In this document: one piece after another, positions 25,191-35,031 of the stretch
Layout of the letters: every line of letters begins with the position of its first letter
Position numbering within the stretch: position 1 is the first letter of the stretch
Assembly (NCBI GenBank): GCA_021325145.1
Contig: JAJPHR010000031.1
Coordinates: forward strand, 62,001-126,000
Source of the DNA: Verrucomicrobiota bacterium
Lineage (GTDB): Bacteria; Verrucomicrobiota; Verrucomicrobiia; Limisphaerales; Pedosphaeraceae
Reading direction: 5' to 3'
Length of the DNA stretch: 64,000 nt
Made by a program: the position numbers and the translations under genes
Notes under the pieces: generated by a model
What the model was told of the DNA's origin: nothing
The model's database searches: none
What the model saw: the letters and a program-made list of their open reading frames with translations, nothing else

Positions 25191-26522
25191 ATGAGTCGTT
25201 CCACAAAATCAGATCTCGAGCGGCAGGTTGAAGAATTGACGGAACGATTGGCGACGGCGGAGGCGGTTTTGCATGCGCTGCGCAATCAGGAAGTGGACGC
25301 CCTCGTCATGTCCGGCCCGCAGGGCGACCAGGTGTTCACATTGCAAGGAGCGGAGAGTGCCTACCGATTGCTGGTCGAGGCAATGAATGAAGGGGCGCTG
25401 ACGGTTGCGATCGACGGGACGGTGTTGTACTGCAACGAACGCTTCGCCGAAATGGTCGAATGCGGGATGGAGAAGGTGGTCGGCTCGAACTGGCGCCATT
25501 TCTTTCCATCGGACGAACAGCCGCTGGTCCAGGCCTTGCTGAGCGAATCCAAAAACCACGGCACCAAGGCGGAGTTCACCTTGCAGACCGTCGGCGGTTC
25601 GACGTTGCCGGTGCAAATCTCCGCCCGGATGGTGCAGATGAACGGGGTGGAAGCGGTGGGAGTGCTCGTCACGGACGTGACCGAAGTGAAATCCGCGCAG
25701 GAGGATCTGCGGCGGATGAACGAGGAACTGGAGGCGCGAGTAAAGGAACGAACGCAGGAATTGGCCAGCGCAAAGGAAAAGCTGGCCCGGCACGCGAAAG
25801 ACCTGGAACTGCGGGTCCAGGAGCGCACGGCCCAGTTGCAGGAAATCGTCGAAGATTTGGAGTCGTTTTCGTACAGCGTTTCCCATGATCTGAGGGCGCC
25901 TTTGCGCTCCATCCAGAGTTTCGCCCAGATTTTGGACGAGGAATGCACCGAGTCGCTTAGCGAGGAGCACCGAGGCTATCTTCGCCGAGTGGTGAACAGC
26001 GCCGCGCGCCTCGACAAGCTGATCCTCGACGTGCTCGCTTATAGCCGGATGTCCCGCGCGGAGTTGATCCTCGAACCGGTGGCTTTTGACCGTCTGGTCC
26101 GGGATGTTCTCAAGCAATACCCTGCGTTGCAATCACCGGATGTACAGGTGGTGATCGCGGGCGGATGGCCGCCGGTAATGGGACACGAAGCCTCCCTCGC
26201 CCAGTGCGCCTCGAACCTCCTCTCCAACGCGGTGAAATTCGTGGCGCCAGGAACCAAGCCACAGGTGAGTATCCGGGCGGAGTCGCTGGCCAACGAAACG
26301 CGGATTTGGTTTGAAGACAACGGCATTGGCATTGCGCCTGATGACCGGGAGCGAATTTTCCGGATTTTCGAGCGAGGCGCCGGTGTGAGCGATTACACCG
26401 GGACCGGGATCGGCCTGAGTATTGTAAGGCGGGCCATTGAAAAGATGGGCGGCACGGTGGGCGTGGAATCGGAACCCGGGCGCGGCAGCCGATTTTGGAT
26501 TCAACTCCAGACCGCCGCCTGA
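25191..26522 (+). CDS. PAS-domain histidine kinase of the kai operon
   Basis: This 443-residue soluble kinase has an N-terminal coiled coil (1-35), a PAS domain (about 55-165) and a second coiled coil (165-220). HisKA carries His232 (FSYSVSHDLRAPLRSI), and the HATPase domain has NAVKF, DNGIGI, GTGIGLSIVRRAIEKMGG. It starts 56 bases after kaiB2 and probably reads the state of KaiC, as SasA does. Unlike SasA it has no KaiB-like sensor domain, so the input would come through PAS or coiled coil. Its presumed partner is the receiver protein immediately downstream. Confidence 0.88.
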   Translation: MSRSTKSDLERQVEELTERLATAEAVLHALRNQEVDALVMSGPQGDQVFTLQGAESAYRLLVEAMNEGALTVAIDGTVLYCNERFAEMVECGMEKVVGSNWRHFFPSDEQPLVQALLSESKNHGTKAEFTLQTVGGSTLPVQISARMVQMNGVEAVGVLVTDVTEVKSAQEDLRRMNEELEARVKERTQELASAKEKLARHAKDLELRVQERTAQLQEIVEDLESFSYSVSHDLRAPLRSIQSFAQILDEECTESLSEEHRGYLRRVVNSAARLDKLILDVLAYSRMSRAELILEPVAFDRLVRDVLKQYPALQSPDVQVVIAGGWPPVMGHEASLAQCASNLLSNAVKFVAPGTKPQVSIRAESLANETRIWFEDNGIGIAPDDRERIFRIFERGAGVSDYTGTGIGLSIVRRAIEKMGGTVGVESEPGRGSRFWIQLQTAA

Positions 26523-26563
26523 CCGGGCTATGAAAACCAGCCGCCGCTTTCAGCAGGAACTTT

Positions 26564-27031
26564 ATGCTAAATAGAACTGTTCTGTTGGTGGAAGACTTCG
26601 AAAATGACGTCGTCTTGATGTGGCGCTCCTGGAAGATGGAAGCGGTGCCAGCGGGGCTGCAAGTAGTGACGGACGGACAGCAGGCGCTGGACTATCTCGC
26701 GGGCAACGGAGAGTTTTCAAATCGCGAAAAATTTCCCCTGCCGTGCCTGATGTTGCTGGATTTGAAACTACCCCACGTGTCCGGCATGGAGGTGCTGAAA
26801 CGGGTTCGCACCGAAACGGCACTTAAGGCCCTGCCCGTCCTGGTGCTGACCACGTCTGGACTCGAGCGCGATGTGATCGAGGCCTATCAATGCGGGGCCA
26901 ATGCTTTTGTCATCAAGCCCTCCAGCGTGCGGGACCTGGCCATGCTGGTGCGATTGATCCGGGACTTCTGGCTGGGCGTAAACCAGCTTCCGCGGCTCGA
27001 TGTGGAAACTGAATTGTCCCTGGGGCCATGA
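26564..27031 (+). CDS. Single-domain response regulator of the kai operon
   Basis: The 155-residue CheY-like receiver has Asp66 (LMLLDLKLPHVSG) as phospho-acceptor, the Thr-Thr-Ser switch (LVLTTSG) and Lys118 (VIKPSS). It has the same Rcp1-type insertion (LAGNGEFSNREKF) as the regulator at 18138-18689. No DNA-binding output domain is present, so it probably works through protein contacts or a phosphorelay. It is the last gene of the kai operon. Confidence 0.88.
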   Translation: MLNRTVLLVEDFENDVVLMWRSWKMEAVPAGLQVVTDGQQALDYLAGNGEFSNREKFPLPCLMLLDLKLPHVSGMEVLKRVRTETALKALPVLVLTTSGLERDVIEAYQCGANAFVIKPSSVRDLAMLVRLIRDFWLGVNQLPRLDVETELSLGP

Positions 27032-27247
27032 GCGGGCGCATGAGGGCATTGCCACCGGCTTTCTCCCCGCCCGACTGCAAATACGGAGATGTCCGTCCCG
27101 ATTGCGGAGCGGCGATTGAAAACCGGCGAACCTTCGTGAGGCGGGCTGGCGGTGGAATCGACTTTTAGGCGTTGCTCCGCAATTGGGATGGTCGTGCGGG
27201 AATAATGCAATTGCTGACTGGAAATTGTATAAAGTCGTTGCTGCGCG

Positions 27248-27877
27248 TTGAAAATACAGGCCGAAACGGGATCGGGAATTAAAACCTGGCGCGTGTTCAT
27301 CGCCTTGCCGGTGCCGGCGGCGGTCACGGCGGAACTGCGGGAGTTGCAGGAGGACCTGGGAGCGCGCTTGCCGAAAGGTTGTGTACGCTGGACGCGCCGT
27401 GAGCAGATGCATCTTACGTTGAGATTTCTCGGCGATGTGCCTTCCAATCAGATGGAGGCGTTGGAATTGGCGCTGCGGAAAGTTTGCGCCGGCGTTGCGC
27501 CGATCCAATTGCGCGCAGAACAAATCGGCTTTTTTCCACAAGCGAGCCGGCCTCGAGTCGTCTGGGTGGCGGCGCAGGATACAGGCGAACAATTGGCCGG
27601 CTTGCAGTCGGCAGTGAGCCGGGCGGTCAAGCCGCTTGTTCCCTTGCTCCAGGAGGAAAAGGATTTTCGCGGTCACCTAACCATCGGACGCATCCGGCAA
27701 ATCAACCGGCAAGACGCGCGCGTGATCGCAGAATTCGCGCAGCGGAGCGCGAACCGGTGCTTCGGCAAGTGGACGGCGAACACGGTGGAAATCACGCGCA
27801 GCGAACTTTCGCCGGCAGGCAGCCGGCACACTTGCATCGCTTCGATGGATTTGTTGGCGCAAGGCACGCAAAGCTGA
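27248..27877 (+). CDS. thpR: RNA 2',3'-cyclic phosphodiesterase (2H family)
   Basis: This LigT/ThpR-type enzyme opens 2',3'-cyclic phosphates to 2'-phosphates. The two HxTx motifs of the 2H superfamily are HLTLRFLG (about residue 57) and HLTIGRIRQ (about 142), and the N-terminal strand is WRVFIALPVP. Length from the TTG at 27248 is 209 residues, about 20 longer than average. A GTG at 27293 is the other candidate, but it would start inside the first strand. The gene is convergent with the fucosidase, with only a few bases between. Confidence 0.86.
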   Translation: MKIQAETGSGIKTWRVFIALPVPAAVTAELRELQEDLGARLPKGCVRWTRREQMHLTLRFLGDVPSNQMEALELALRKVCAGVAPIQLRAEQIGFFPQASRPRVVWVAAQDTGEQLAGLQSAVSRAVKPLVPLLQEEKDFRGHLTIGRIRQINRQDARVIAEFAQRSANRCFGKWTANTVEITRSELSPAGSRHTCIASMDLLAQGTQS

Positions 27878-27881
27878 GATG

Positions 27882-29465
27882 TCAGTTCGTCGCCGGCAGG
27901 CTGATTTCAACGACATCCACCAGCTTGGTGCGTTTGGCCGCGGGCAGCTCCACCTTGAGCGTGTCATCAGCATACGCGTAGTCCAGCGCGGAACCGTCAC
28001 CCAGGAGCTTGACCGCGGTGGGCTTGTGAACGCCTTTCAGTGTCAAAGTCTGGCTGGTCGGCGAAACCAGGTTTTCATCATAGGCGCCCCCATCGAATTG
28101 CGGCACGGCGAAGAGATAGCGGACCGAGTCGGAAGCAGTCGCCGGCACGGATGCAGACTCGCTGGACGGCAGGGGCCGGGTGCCGTGAACGGAGGCGCCG
28201 TTGTGTTTCATCCAATCGGCAACGACAGCCATGTTTTTGTAAATGCCGTCGCAAAATTCGCCCGTGGCGGTGGGGCCGACGCCCAGCAAATAATTGATCC
28301 CAAGCGAACGGCTCTTTACGAATTGGCCGAGGACAAACCCGTTGGCGCGAAAAGGGATCTCCTGGTGCGACCAGGAAGCGGTCCAGGTGTTGCAAAATTC
28401 GGCCCAGCCGGTGGCGACTTTGTCCGTGGTGAGCTGGCGTTCATACGTTTTGAAATCGCCGTGGCCGTGCATGCGCGGGTTGACCACGATGCCCGGTTGC
28501 AATTCGCGGATGCGCTCCAGCGTGATGCAGTTGGCGCCGTTGGGCGTGGGGGCGCGGCCATCGAACCAGAGCAGATCTATCTTGCCGTAACGCGTCAGCA
28601 GTTCTTCGACTTGTCCGCGCACCATCGCTTCGTACGCCGCCTGATGGGCGGCCAGGGTCTCGGGCGAAGGCTTGCTGGTCCGCGGCTTTAAGTCGGGTCC
28701 CAGCGGCGGGAACTCGGGATTGTTGTTGTGACCGCCACCATACATGAAGTTTTTGAAATCCTTTTCAAAATACCAGTTGGGCGGCGAATAGTAGAGTCCG
28801 ACTTTTATTCCGTTACGCCGACAGGCCTCGACGTAATCTTTCACGAGATCACGGCCGCCCATATAGTTTTTGGTGCTGAAATCGCCATAAGCGCTTGGCC
28901 AAAGCGCGAAGCCCTCATGGTGACGCGTCGTGAGGACCGCATACACAAAGCCCGCTTCCCTGGCTGCCTTGAGCCATTTGTCGGGATCATATTTCTGCGG
29001 ATTGAAATCGCGGGCCATGAGCCAGTAGTCGTTCGGAGTGATGGGCGGCGGTTTGCCTTTCAGATCGTAGTCGCTTTCGCGAATGATGCGCTCGCGCTCG
29101 GCCGGATCGGAGATGCGCGTCTTCGCCAGCGCCCGGCCAGGGATCATCGGCCATGAGATGTTCATCGCCTTGACCGAACAAATCCCCCAATGGATGAACA
29201 ACCCAAGGCCGGCCTCGGGATACCATTGCGCGTCGGGATGCTGGGTGTGTGACGAATCACGGTTCACCTCACCGAGGCCGATATCGGAATGCTCCGCCTG
29301 GACTGTGTCTGCCTCGCGGGAATTGGCGCGGGACTTTGGTTTGGCCACATTGAGGTTGGTCTTTGCATCCGCTTCAGCCGGCGCCGCCGACTGCCCGGAA
29401 CTGCAGGCGAGCACGCCGATCGTCGCGGCGATCCATAACCAGTGGCGAATTCGTGTTGGGCGCAT
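27882..29465 (-). CDS. GH29 alpha-L-fucosidase (lipoprotein)
   Basis: This retaining exo-enzyme removes alpha-linked fucose. Family marks are GLFIHWGICSV (near 90), YAVLTTRHHEGFALWPS, KVGLYYSPPNWY and LLWFDGR with the nucleophile Asp near residue 302; AEFCNTWTASWSH and NYLLGVGPTATGEF follow. The N terminus (WIAATIGVLACSS) is a lipoprotein signal with lipidation at about Cys21, so it is probably anchored to a membrane facing outward. Residues 25-70 are a low-complexity linker. With the GH36-like and GH51 genes it points to breakdown of plant or algal heteropolysaccharides. Confidence 0.92.
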   Translation of the reverse strand: MRPTRIRHWLWIAATIGVLACSSGQSAAPAEADAKTNLNVAKPKSRANSREADTVQAEHSDIGLGEVNRDSSHTQHPDAQWYPEAGLGLFIHWGICSVKAMNISWPMIPGRALAKTRISDPAERERIIRESDYDLKGKPPPITPNDYWLMARDFNPQKYDPDKWLKAAREAGFVYAVLTTRHHEGFALWPSAYGDFSTKNYMGGRDLVKDYVEACRRNGIKVGLYYSPPNWYFEKDFKNFMYGGGHNNNPEFPPLGPDLKPRTSKPSPETLAAHQAAYEAMVRGQVEELLTRYGKIDLLWFDGRAPTPNGANCITLERIRELQPGIVVNPRMHGHGDFKTYERQLTTDKVATGWAEFCNTWTASWSHQEIPFRANGFVLGQFVKSRSLGINYLLGVGPTATGEFCDGIYKNMAVVADWMKHNGASVHGTRPLPSSESASVPATASDSVRYLFAVPQFDGGAYDENLVSPTSQTLTLKGVHKPTAVKLLGDGSALDYAYADDTLKVELPAAKRTKLVDVVEISLPATN

Positions 29466-29580
29466 TTGGGTCGTGGTTGAGTCTCCCGTTATTGTTAATT
29501 ATTAATTGGCGGGATATTTTTGCCATGTTTCGGAAGACGGCACCAATCTTTTTTGCGTGGTCATGTTTGGTGAGTTAGAT

Positions 29581-29606
29581 AACGTATCTACGCATCAAGA
29601 TACGTT
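29581..29606 (+). promoter_or_regulatory. Inverted repeat upstream of metH (candidate operator or leader hairpin)
   Basis: AACGTATCT (29581-29589), 8 bases and AGATACGTT (29598-29606) form a perfect 9-bp dyad, directly followed by GATTTTTT. It lies just upstream of the possible metH -35 box at 29617. It could be the site of a methionine-cycle repressor, or a hairpin with a T run acting as a terminator for upstream reading. Confidence 0.5.
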
Positions 29607-29616
29607 GATTTTTTAG

Positions 29617-29644
29617 TTGAAGCCATGTTAAGTTGGGCTATACT
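29617..29644 (+). promoter_or_regulatory. Candidate sigma-70 promoter of metH
   Basis: TTGAAG (29617-29622), a 16-base spacer and TATACT (29639-29644). Transcription would begin at about 29651, almost at the GTG start codon (29653), so the mRNA would be essentially leaderless. That makes either the promoter or the start codon uncertain. Confidence 0.4.
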
Positions 29645-29652
29645 GCACAATT

Positions 29653-32600
29653 GTGAATCAAAACGTCTCAGATAAGGCCGGCCGCGGCGAACAACTCGAA
29701 CGCCTCCTGCGGGAACGCATCGTCATCATCGATGGGGCGATGGGGACGATGATCCAGACTTACAAACTGGATGAAGCCGCATTTCGGGGTGAGCGGTTCA
29801 AGGATTGGCGCAAGGATCTCAAGGGGAACAACGATTTGCTGAACCTCACGCGCCCGGACGTGATTGAAGCCATCCACCGTCAATATCTTGAGGCGGGCGC
29901 GGACATCATCGAGACGAACACGTTTAATTCCCAGGCGATCTCTTTGGCGGATTACGGGATGGAGCCACTGGCCTACGAACTGAATCTCGCCGCAGCCCAA
30001 GTCGCCTGCCGGGCGGCGGAGGGTGTAATGGCCGCTCAGCCCGGGCGGGTCTGTTTTGTCGCGGGTGCGATGGGACCGACCACCCGCACTTCTTCCATTT
30101 CGACCGACGTGAACAATTCGGCGGCGCGCGGTACGACTTACGATGCGCTGGTTGCAGCGTATTACGATCAGGCACGCGGGCTGCTGGATGGCGGCGCGGA
30201 CTTGCTGCTGGTGGAGACAATTTTCGACACCCTCAATGCAAGGGCGGCATTTTTTGCGATCCAGAAGCTTTTTGCGGAACGGGGGCTGGACGCCCTGCCC
30301 TTTGCGCCGAACGGCCAGGCTCCTGCCAGGGTCGGCGAGCGCAGAGTCCCAATTCTTGCGTCGGTCACTTTCATCCAGGCGGGCAGCAATCGCGGCGTCA
30401 CCGGCCAAACCGTGGAGGCGTTCTGGAATTCGATTTCCAATGTCCCGTTGTTAAGCGTGGGCATGAACTGCGCGCTCGGCCCCAAGGAAATGAGGCCGCT
30501 AATCGAAGAGCTATCCAACCTCGCTCCAATTTACGTGAGTTGTTATCCGAACGCCGGGCTGCCCAACCCATTGCTCCCTACTGGCTTTCCGGAAACGCCG
30601 GAAACGCTGGCACCGCAGCTCCAGGACTGGGCGAAAAATGGCTGGTTAAATATTGTCGGCGGTTGCTGCGGCACGACGCCGCCGCACATCAAGATGATCG
30701 CCGAAGCCGTGCGCGGCCTGCCACAACGCGTCCCGCCGGCCATCGAGCCATACACCCGTCTGAGCGGCCTGGAAGCGCTGACGATCCGCCCGGAAACCAA
30801 TTTCGTGAACATCGGCGAACGCACGAACGTGACGGGTTCGCCCAAATTCTCCAAGCTTATCCTCGGCGGCCAATACGAGGAAGCGCTGGCCGTGGCGCGG
30901 CAGCAGGTTGAGAACGGCGCGCAGATCATCGATGTCAACATGGATGAGGGCATGCTCGATTCCGAGCGGGCTATGACACATTTTTTGAACCTGATCGCCT
31001 CGGAGCCCGACATTGCGCGGGTGCCGATCATGGTGGACAGTTCGAAATGGTCGGTCATCGAAGCCGGCTTGAAATGCATCCAGGGCAAGGGTGTGGTCAA
31101 TTCGATCAGCCTGAAAGAAGGCGAGGAGAAGTTCAAGGAACACGCCACGCTGGTGCGCCGTTACGGTGCAGCGGTGGTGGTGATGGCTTTTGATGAACGC
31201 GGCCAGGCTGACAGTTTTGAGCGCAAGATTGAAGTATGCAAACGCTCGTACGACATCCTGACGAAGGAAGTTGGCTTTCCCGCCCAAGACATCATTTTTG
31301 ATCCCAACATCCTGACCGTCGGCACCGGACTGGACGAGCACAACAATTACGCGGTCGATTTCATCGAAGCGACGCGCTGGATCAAACAGAACCTGCAGCG
31401 CGCCAAGGTGAGCGGCGGGATCAGCAACATCTCCTTTTCGTTCCGCGGCAATAATGTCGTGCGCGAGGCGATGCACTCCGCATTTCTGTATCATGCCATC
31501 AAGGCGGGCCTGGACATGGGCATCGTGAATGCTGGAATGCTCGAAGTGTATGAGGAGATTCCCAAGGATCTCCTCGCGCTGGTCGAGGATGTACTGCTGA
31601 ATCGGCGCCCCGACGCCACCGAACGGCTCATTAAATTTGCGGAGTCGGTCAAACAAAAGGGCAAGGCGGACGTGGTCGAGGACGCCTGGCGCTCGGGCAC
31701 CGTGGAAGAGCGGCTCAGCCATGCGCTCGTGAAGGGCATTGTCGATTACATCGATCAGGACACCGAAGAGGCGCGGCTAAAGTACGACAAGCCGCTCTCA
31801 GTCATCGAAGGACCGCTCATGGCCGGCATGAATATCGTGGGTGACCTGTTCGGCTCGGGCAAAATGTTCCTGCCGCAAGTGGTGAAGAGTGCGCGAGTGA
31901 TGAAAAAATCCGTGGCGTATCTGCTTCCGTTCATGGAGGAGGAGAAACGCAAGTCCGGCGGCGGACGGCCGCAGGGCCGAATCGTCATGGCCACCGTCAA
32001 GGGCGACGTTCATGACATCGGCAAGAACATCGTCGGCGTCGTGCTCGGCTGCAACAATTATGAAGTCATCGATCTTGGCGTGATGGTGTCGTGCGAAAAG
32101 ATTCTCGCCACCGCTCGCGAGAAAAATGCGGACATTATTGGCCTGAGCGGCTTGATCACACCCTCGCTCGATGAAATGGTGCATGTCGCCAAGGAGATGC
32201 AGCGCGAAGGGTTCAACGTGCCGCTGCTGATCGGCGGCGCAACGACCAGCCGCGACCACACCTCGGTCAAGATTGCGCCCGGTTACGGGCAGCCGGTGGT
32301 CCATGTCCTCGATGCCTCGCGGGCCGTGGGTGTGGTGGGCAACCTGATCAATCCACAGCTTAAGCCCGAGTTCATCCAAAAAAATCTCGCCGAACAGGAT
32401 CGGCTGCGGAAGAAACACGCAGCGCAACGGGATGCCAAGCCGCTGTTGTCCATCGCCGAGGCCCGCGCCCGACGCACGCCAATCGATTGGAAAGCCGCTG
32501 ACCTTCCGAAGCCGTCGTTCACCGGCACGCGCGTCCTCTCTTCCGTGAAGGCAGCGGGACAAAAACAAATTTTTCCAATTTCACTGGAGGAAATCGTGCC

Positions 32601-33522
32601 GTTCATCGACTGGTCGCCGTTCTTCCATACCTGGGAATTGCGCGGACGTTATCCGGCCATTTTAGAGGATCCCAAGTCGAAGGAACTTTTCGATGATGCG
32701 CAACGATTGCTCAAACAGATCGTCGCTGAAAAGTTGCTTGTAGCCCGGGCGGTGTACGGTTTCTTTCCGGCGAACAGCATCGGCGACGACATCGAACTCT
32801 ACACGGACGAATCGCGAGCGCGGGTTTTGACCACGTTTCATACACTGCGCCAGCAGATGGACAAGCCGGCGGGCCAGTTCAATCATGCGCTTGCGGATTT
32901 CATCGCGCCCAAATCCACCGGCTTGCCGGATTATCTGGGCGCTTTTGCGGTGAGCACCGGTTTTGGTGTGGATGAACTTTCGCGCCATTTCGAGAAGGAC
33001 CACGACGATTACAACTCCATTATGACCAAGGCCCTGGCGGATCGTTTGGCGGAGGCTTTTGCCGAATGCCTGCACAAACGGGCGCGCGAGGATTGGGGTT
33101 ACGGCCGAAGCGAGAATCTCACGAATGAGGACCTTATCCGTGAGCAATACCGTGGCATTCGTCCCGCCGCGGGTTATCCAGCGTGCCCCGACCACACCGA
33201 GAAGGGCATCCTCTGGAAACTTCTCGATGTGGAGCAAACCGCCGGCATCAAGATCACCGAAAGTTTTGCCATGTGGCCCGCCAGTTCCGTAAGCGGTCTT
33301 TACTTCGCGCATCCGGAAGCAAAATATTTCGGTGTTGGCAAAATTGACCGCGATCAGGTCCTGGATTATCATCTGCGAAAGCAAATGGATCTGCAGGCGG
33401 TGGAACGGTGGCTCTCTCCCAATCTGAACTATGATCCGGATGCTCCGGGTGGTGCGATAACAACTGCGCCATCCAGCATTGCGTGTTCCTGCGGAGTGCC
33501 GCATCCAGTTATCGGGGTTTAG
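29653..33522 (+). CDS. metH: Cobalamin-dependent methionine synthase
   Basis: MetH methylates homocysteine with methyl-tetrahydrofolate through cobalamin. All four modules are present in 1289 residues. The homocysteine domain begins [13 protein letters not shown] and has zinc ligands Cys273 (MNCALGP) and Cys338/Cys339 ([10 protein letters not shown]). The folate-binding domain contains [20 protein letters not shown]. The B12 domain has the axial His787 in [20 protein letters not shown], and the activation domain has [19 protein letters not shown]. The GTG start keeps the usual 20-residue leader before the barrel. A dyad sits upstream. Confidence 0.97.
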   Translation: MNQNVSDKAGRGEQLERLLRERIVIIDGAMGTMIQTYKLDEAAFRGERFKDWRKDLKGNNDLLNLTRPDVIEAIHRQYLEAGADIIETNTFNSQAISLADYGMEPLAYELNLAAAQVACRAAEGVMAAQPGRVCFVAGAMGPTTRTSSISTDVNNSAARGTTYDALVAAYYDQARGLLDGGADLLLVETIFDTLNARAAFFAIQKLFAERGLDALPFAPNGQAPARVGERRVPILASVTFIQAGSNRGVTGQTVEAFWNSISNVPLLSVGMNCALGPKEMRPLIEELSNLAPIYVSCYPNAGLPNPLLPTGFPETPETLAPQLQDWAKNGWLNIVGGCCGTTPPHIKMIAEAVRGLPQRVPPAIEPYTRLSGLEALTIRPETNFVNIGERTNVTGSPKFSKLILGGQYEEALAVARQQVENGAQIIDVNMDEGMLDSERAMTHFLNLIASEPDIARVPIMVDSSKWSVIEAGLKCIQGKGVVNSISLKEGEEKFKEHATLVRRYGAAVVVMAFDERGQADSFERKIEVCKRSYDILTKEVGFPAQDIIFDPNILTVGTGLDEHNNYAVDFIEATRWIKQNLQRAKVSGGISNISFSFRGNNVVREAMHSAFLYHAIKAGLDMGIVNAGMLEVYEEIPKDLLALVEDVLLNRRPDATERLIKFAESVKQKGKADVVEDAWRSGTVEERLSHALVKGIVDYIDQDTEEARLKYDKPLSVIEGPLMAGMNIVGDLFGSGKMFLPQVVKSARVMKKSVAYLLPFMEEEKRKSGGGRPQGRIVMATVKGDVHDIGKNIVGVVLGCNNYEVIDLGVMVSCEKILATAREKNADIIGLSGLITPSLDEMVHVAKEMQREGFNVPLLIGGATTSRDHTSVKIAPGYGQPVVHVLDASRAVGVVGNLINPQLKPEFIQKNLAEQDRLRKKHAAQRDAKPLLSIAEARARRTPIDWKAADLPKPSFTGTRVLSSVKAAGQKQIFPISLEEIVPFIDWSPFFHTWELRGRYPAILEDPKSKELFDDAQRLLKQIVAEKLLVARAVYGFFPANSIGDDIELYTDESRARVLTTFHTLRQQMDKPAGQFNHALADFIAPKSTGLPDYLGAFAVSTGFGVDELSRHFEKDHDDYNSIMTKALADRLAEAFAECLHKRAREDWGYGRSENLTNEDLIREQYRGIRPAAGYPACPDHTEKGILWKLLDVEQTAGIKITESFAMWPASSVSGLYFAHPEAKYFGVGKIDRDQVLDYHLRKQMDLQAVERWLSPNLNYDPDAPGGAITTAPSSIACSCGVPHPVIGV

Positions 33523-33582
33523 AAGATCAGAAAACACCCATTGCGGGCAAGCAGGGCGGTGTGCTATCCATTTGCGGCTGTT

Positions 33583-34758
33583 ATGAACTACAAAATTTCA
33601 CATCGTGCGGCATCGCTGTCTTCATCGCTGACGCTGGCCATTGATGCCAAGGCCAAGCAAATGAAGGCGGAGGGCCAGGATGTTGTCGGCTTCGGCGTGG
33701 GCGAGCCGGACTTTGACACGCCGCAACACATTAAGGACGCCTGCATCAAGGCGCTGAACGAAGGCTTTACCAAATACACCGCCGCGAGCGGCATTCCGGA
33801 ATTGCGCCAGGCCATCGCGGACAAGTTCAAGCGAGACAACGGGCTTTCCTACAAGCCTTCGCAGGTCATCGTTTCCTGCGGTGGCAAACATTCCTGTTAC
33901 AACGTGATCATGGCCACGTGCGAGGAAAATGACGAGGTGATCATTCCCGCCCCGTATTGGCTGAGTTATCCGGAGATGGTGAAGCTGGCGGGCGCAAAGC
34001 CGGTGATCGTCCAGACCACGGACAAGACCGAGTTCAAGGTGACGCCGGAGCAACTCCGCGCCGCGATTACGCCGCGCACGCGGTTGTTCGTGCTTAATTC
34101 GCCGAGCAATCCCACCGGCTCGCTTTACTCGCGCGACGAAATCAAAGCGCTGGGCGACATCTGCATCGAAAAGGGTGTGCTCATCATGAGCGACGAAATC
34201 TACGAGAAGCTCGTCTATGACGGCGCGGAACATGTCAGCGTGGCAAGCTTCTCGAAAGCGCACTATGACCAAACCATCATCGTGCATGGTTTTGCGAAGG
34301 CCTATTCGATGACGGGCTGGCGGCTCGGCTATCTGGCCGCGCCGGAACCGATTGCCAAAGCCATCGACGCCATCCAGAGTCATAGCACGAGCAACCCCAC
34401 GTCCTTTGCACAGAAGGGTGCGGTGGCGGCCTTGAACGGGCCGCAGGACCATTTGAAGGATTGGCTGGCGGAATATGCACGCCGTCGCGCATTCTCCCAC
34501 CAGCGGCTGAATGCAATCCCAGGAATAAGCTGCGTCAACGCGAAAGGTGCGTTTTACCTCTTCCCCAACATCTCGAAGTTGGGGTTGAAATCGACCGATT
34601 TCTGCGCGAAGCTCTTGGAGCAGGAGAAAGTCGCCGCCGTACCTGGCATCGCCTTTGGAGCGGATGATTATATTCGCATCAGCTACGCTACGAGCATGGC
34701 CAATCTTGAAAAAGGGCTGGCCCGCATCGAGAAATTTGCGCGGGCATTGGCGCGATAG
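33583..34758 (+). CDS. Class I pyridoxal-phosphate aspartate aminotransferase
   Basis: It transfers the amino group between aspartate and 2-oxoglutarate and may also act on prephenate. The type Ib family shows VVGFGVGEPDFDTP, YTAASGIPELR, NSPSNPTGS, SDEIYEKLVYDG and the PLP lysine in HGFAKAYSMTGWRLGY; the C-terminal Arg lies in YIRISYA. ATG 33583 (MNYKISHRAASL) gives 391 residues and matches the family start. The open frame from 33541 adds 14 unconserved residues. It follows metH by 60 bases on the same strand. Confidence 0.93.
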   Translation: MNYKISHRAASLSSSLTLAIDAKAKQMKAEGQDVVGFGVGEPDFDTPQHIKDACIKALNEGFTKYTAASGIPELRQAIADKFKRDNGLSYKPSQVIVSCGGKHSCYNVIMATCEENDEVIIPAPYWLSYPEMVKLAGAKPVIVQTTDKTEFKVTPEQLRAAITPRTRLFVLNSPSNPTGSLYSRDEIKALGDICIEKGVLIMSDEIYEKLVYDGAEHVSVASFSKAHYDQTIIVHGFAKAYSMTGWRLGYLAAPEPIAKAIDAIQSHSTSNPTSFAQKGAVAALNGPQDHLKDWLAEYARRRAFSHQRLNAIPGISCVNAKGAFYLFPNISKLGLKSTDFCAKLLEQEKVAAVPGIAFGADDYIRISYATSMANLEKGLARIEKFARALAR

Positions 34759-34796
34759 CCGGGCCAGTGCCAGTACCGAACAGAATCCAACTAAAT

Positions 34797-34871
34797 GCAG
34801 CAGCCGACGTGAAGAGGCCCTGACATTATTTCCAACAGAATTAGTCAGAGCCTCCTTAAGTCGGCTGCTGC
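34797..34871. repeat. Large imperfect palindrome (28-bp arms)
   Basis: The left arm (34797-34824) begins GCAGCAGCCGACGTGAAGAG; the right arm (34844-34871), read inverted, begins GCAGCAGCCGACTTAAGGAG. The arms agree at 24 of 28 positions, with a 19-base A/T-rich loop. A half copy (GCAGCCGACGTGAGAGGCTC) lies at 44289-44308. The element occupies the 273-bp space between the aminotransferase and the AsmA-like gene, which otherwise shows no gene. Confidence 0.85.
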
Positions 34872-35031
34872 GCTTTGAACGAGTTTTTGATCCACGCTGC
34901 CACCCGATGTTCACGATTAATCGAATGAACAAATCCTGAGCACAGAAAGTCCAACCAGCGTGGCATGGGTAATCTGCCCATGACGGAATTAAACGGAGCC
35001 AGACTGGCAACCGTGAAGCAAGCACTTGATT

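Noticed and set aside
22662..27031. Complete cyanobacterial-type circadian clock
   Set aside because: kaiA is missing, the kinase lacks the KaiB-like sensor domain and no RpaA-type DNA-binding regulator is encoded, so I call it only a Kai-type module.
29466..29652. SAH or cobalamin riboswitch in front of metH
   Set aside because: Only 187 bases are available, mostly A/T-rich, and none of the conserved boxes (such as the B12 box) could be found; only a simple dyad is present.
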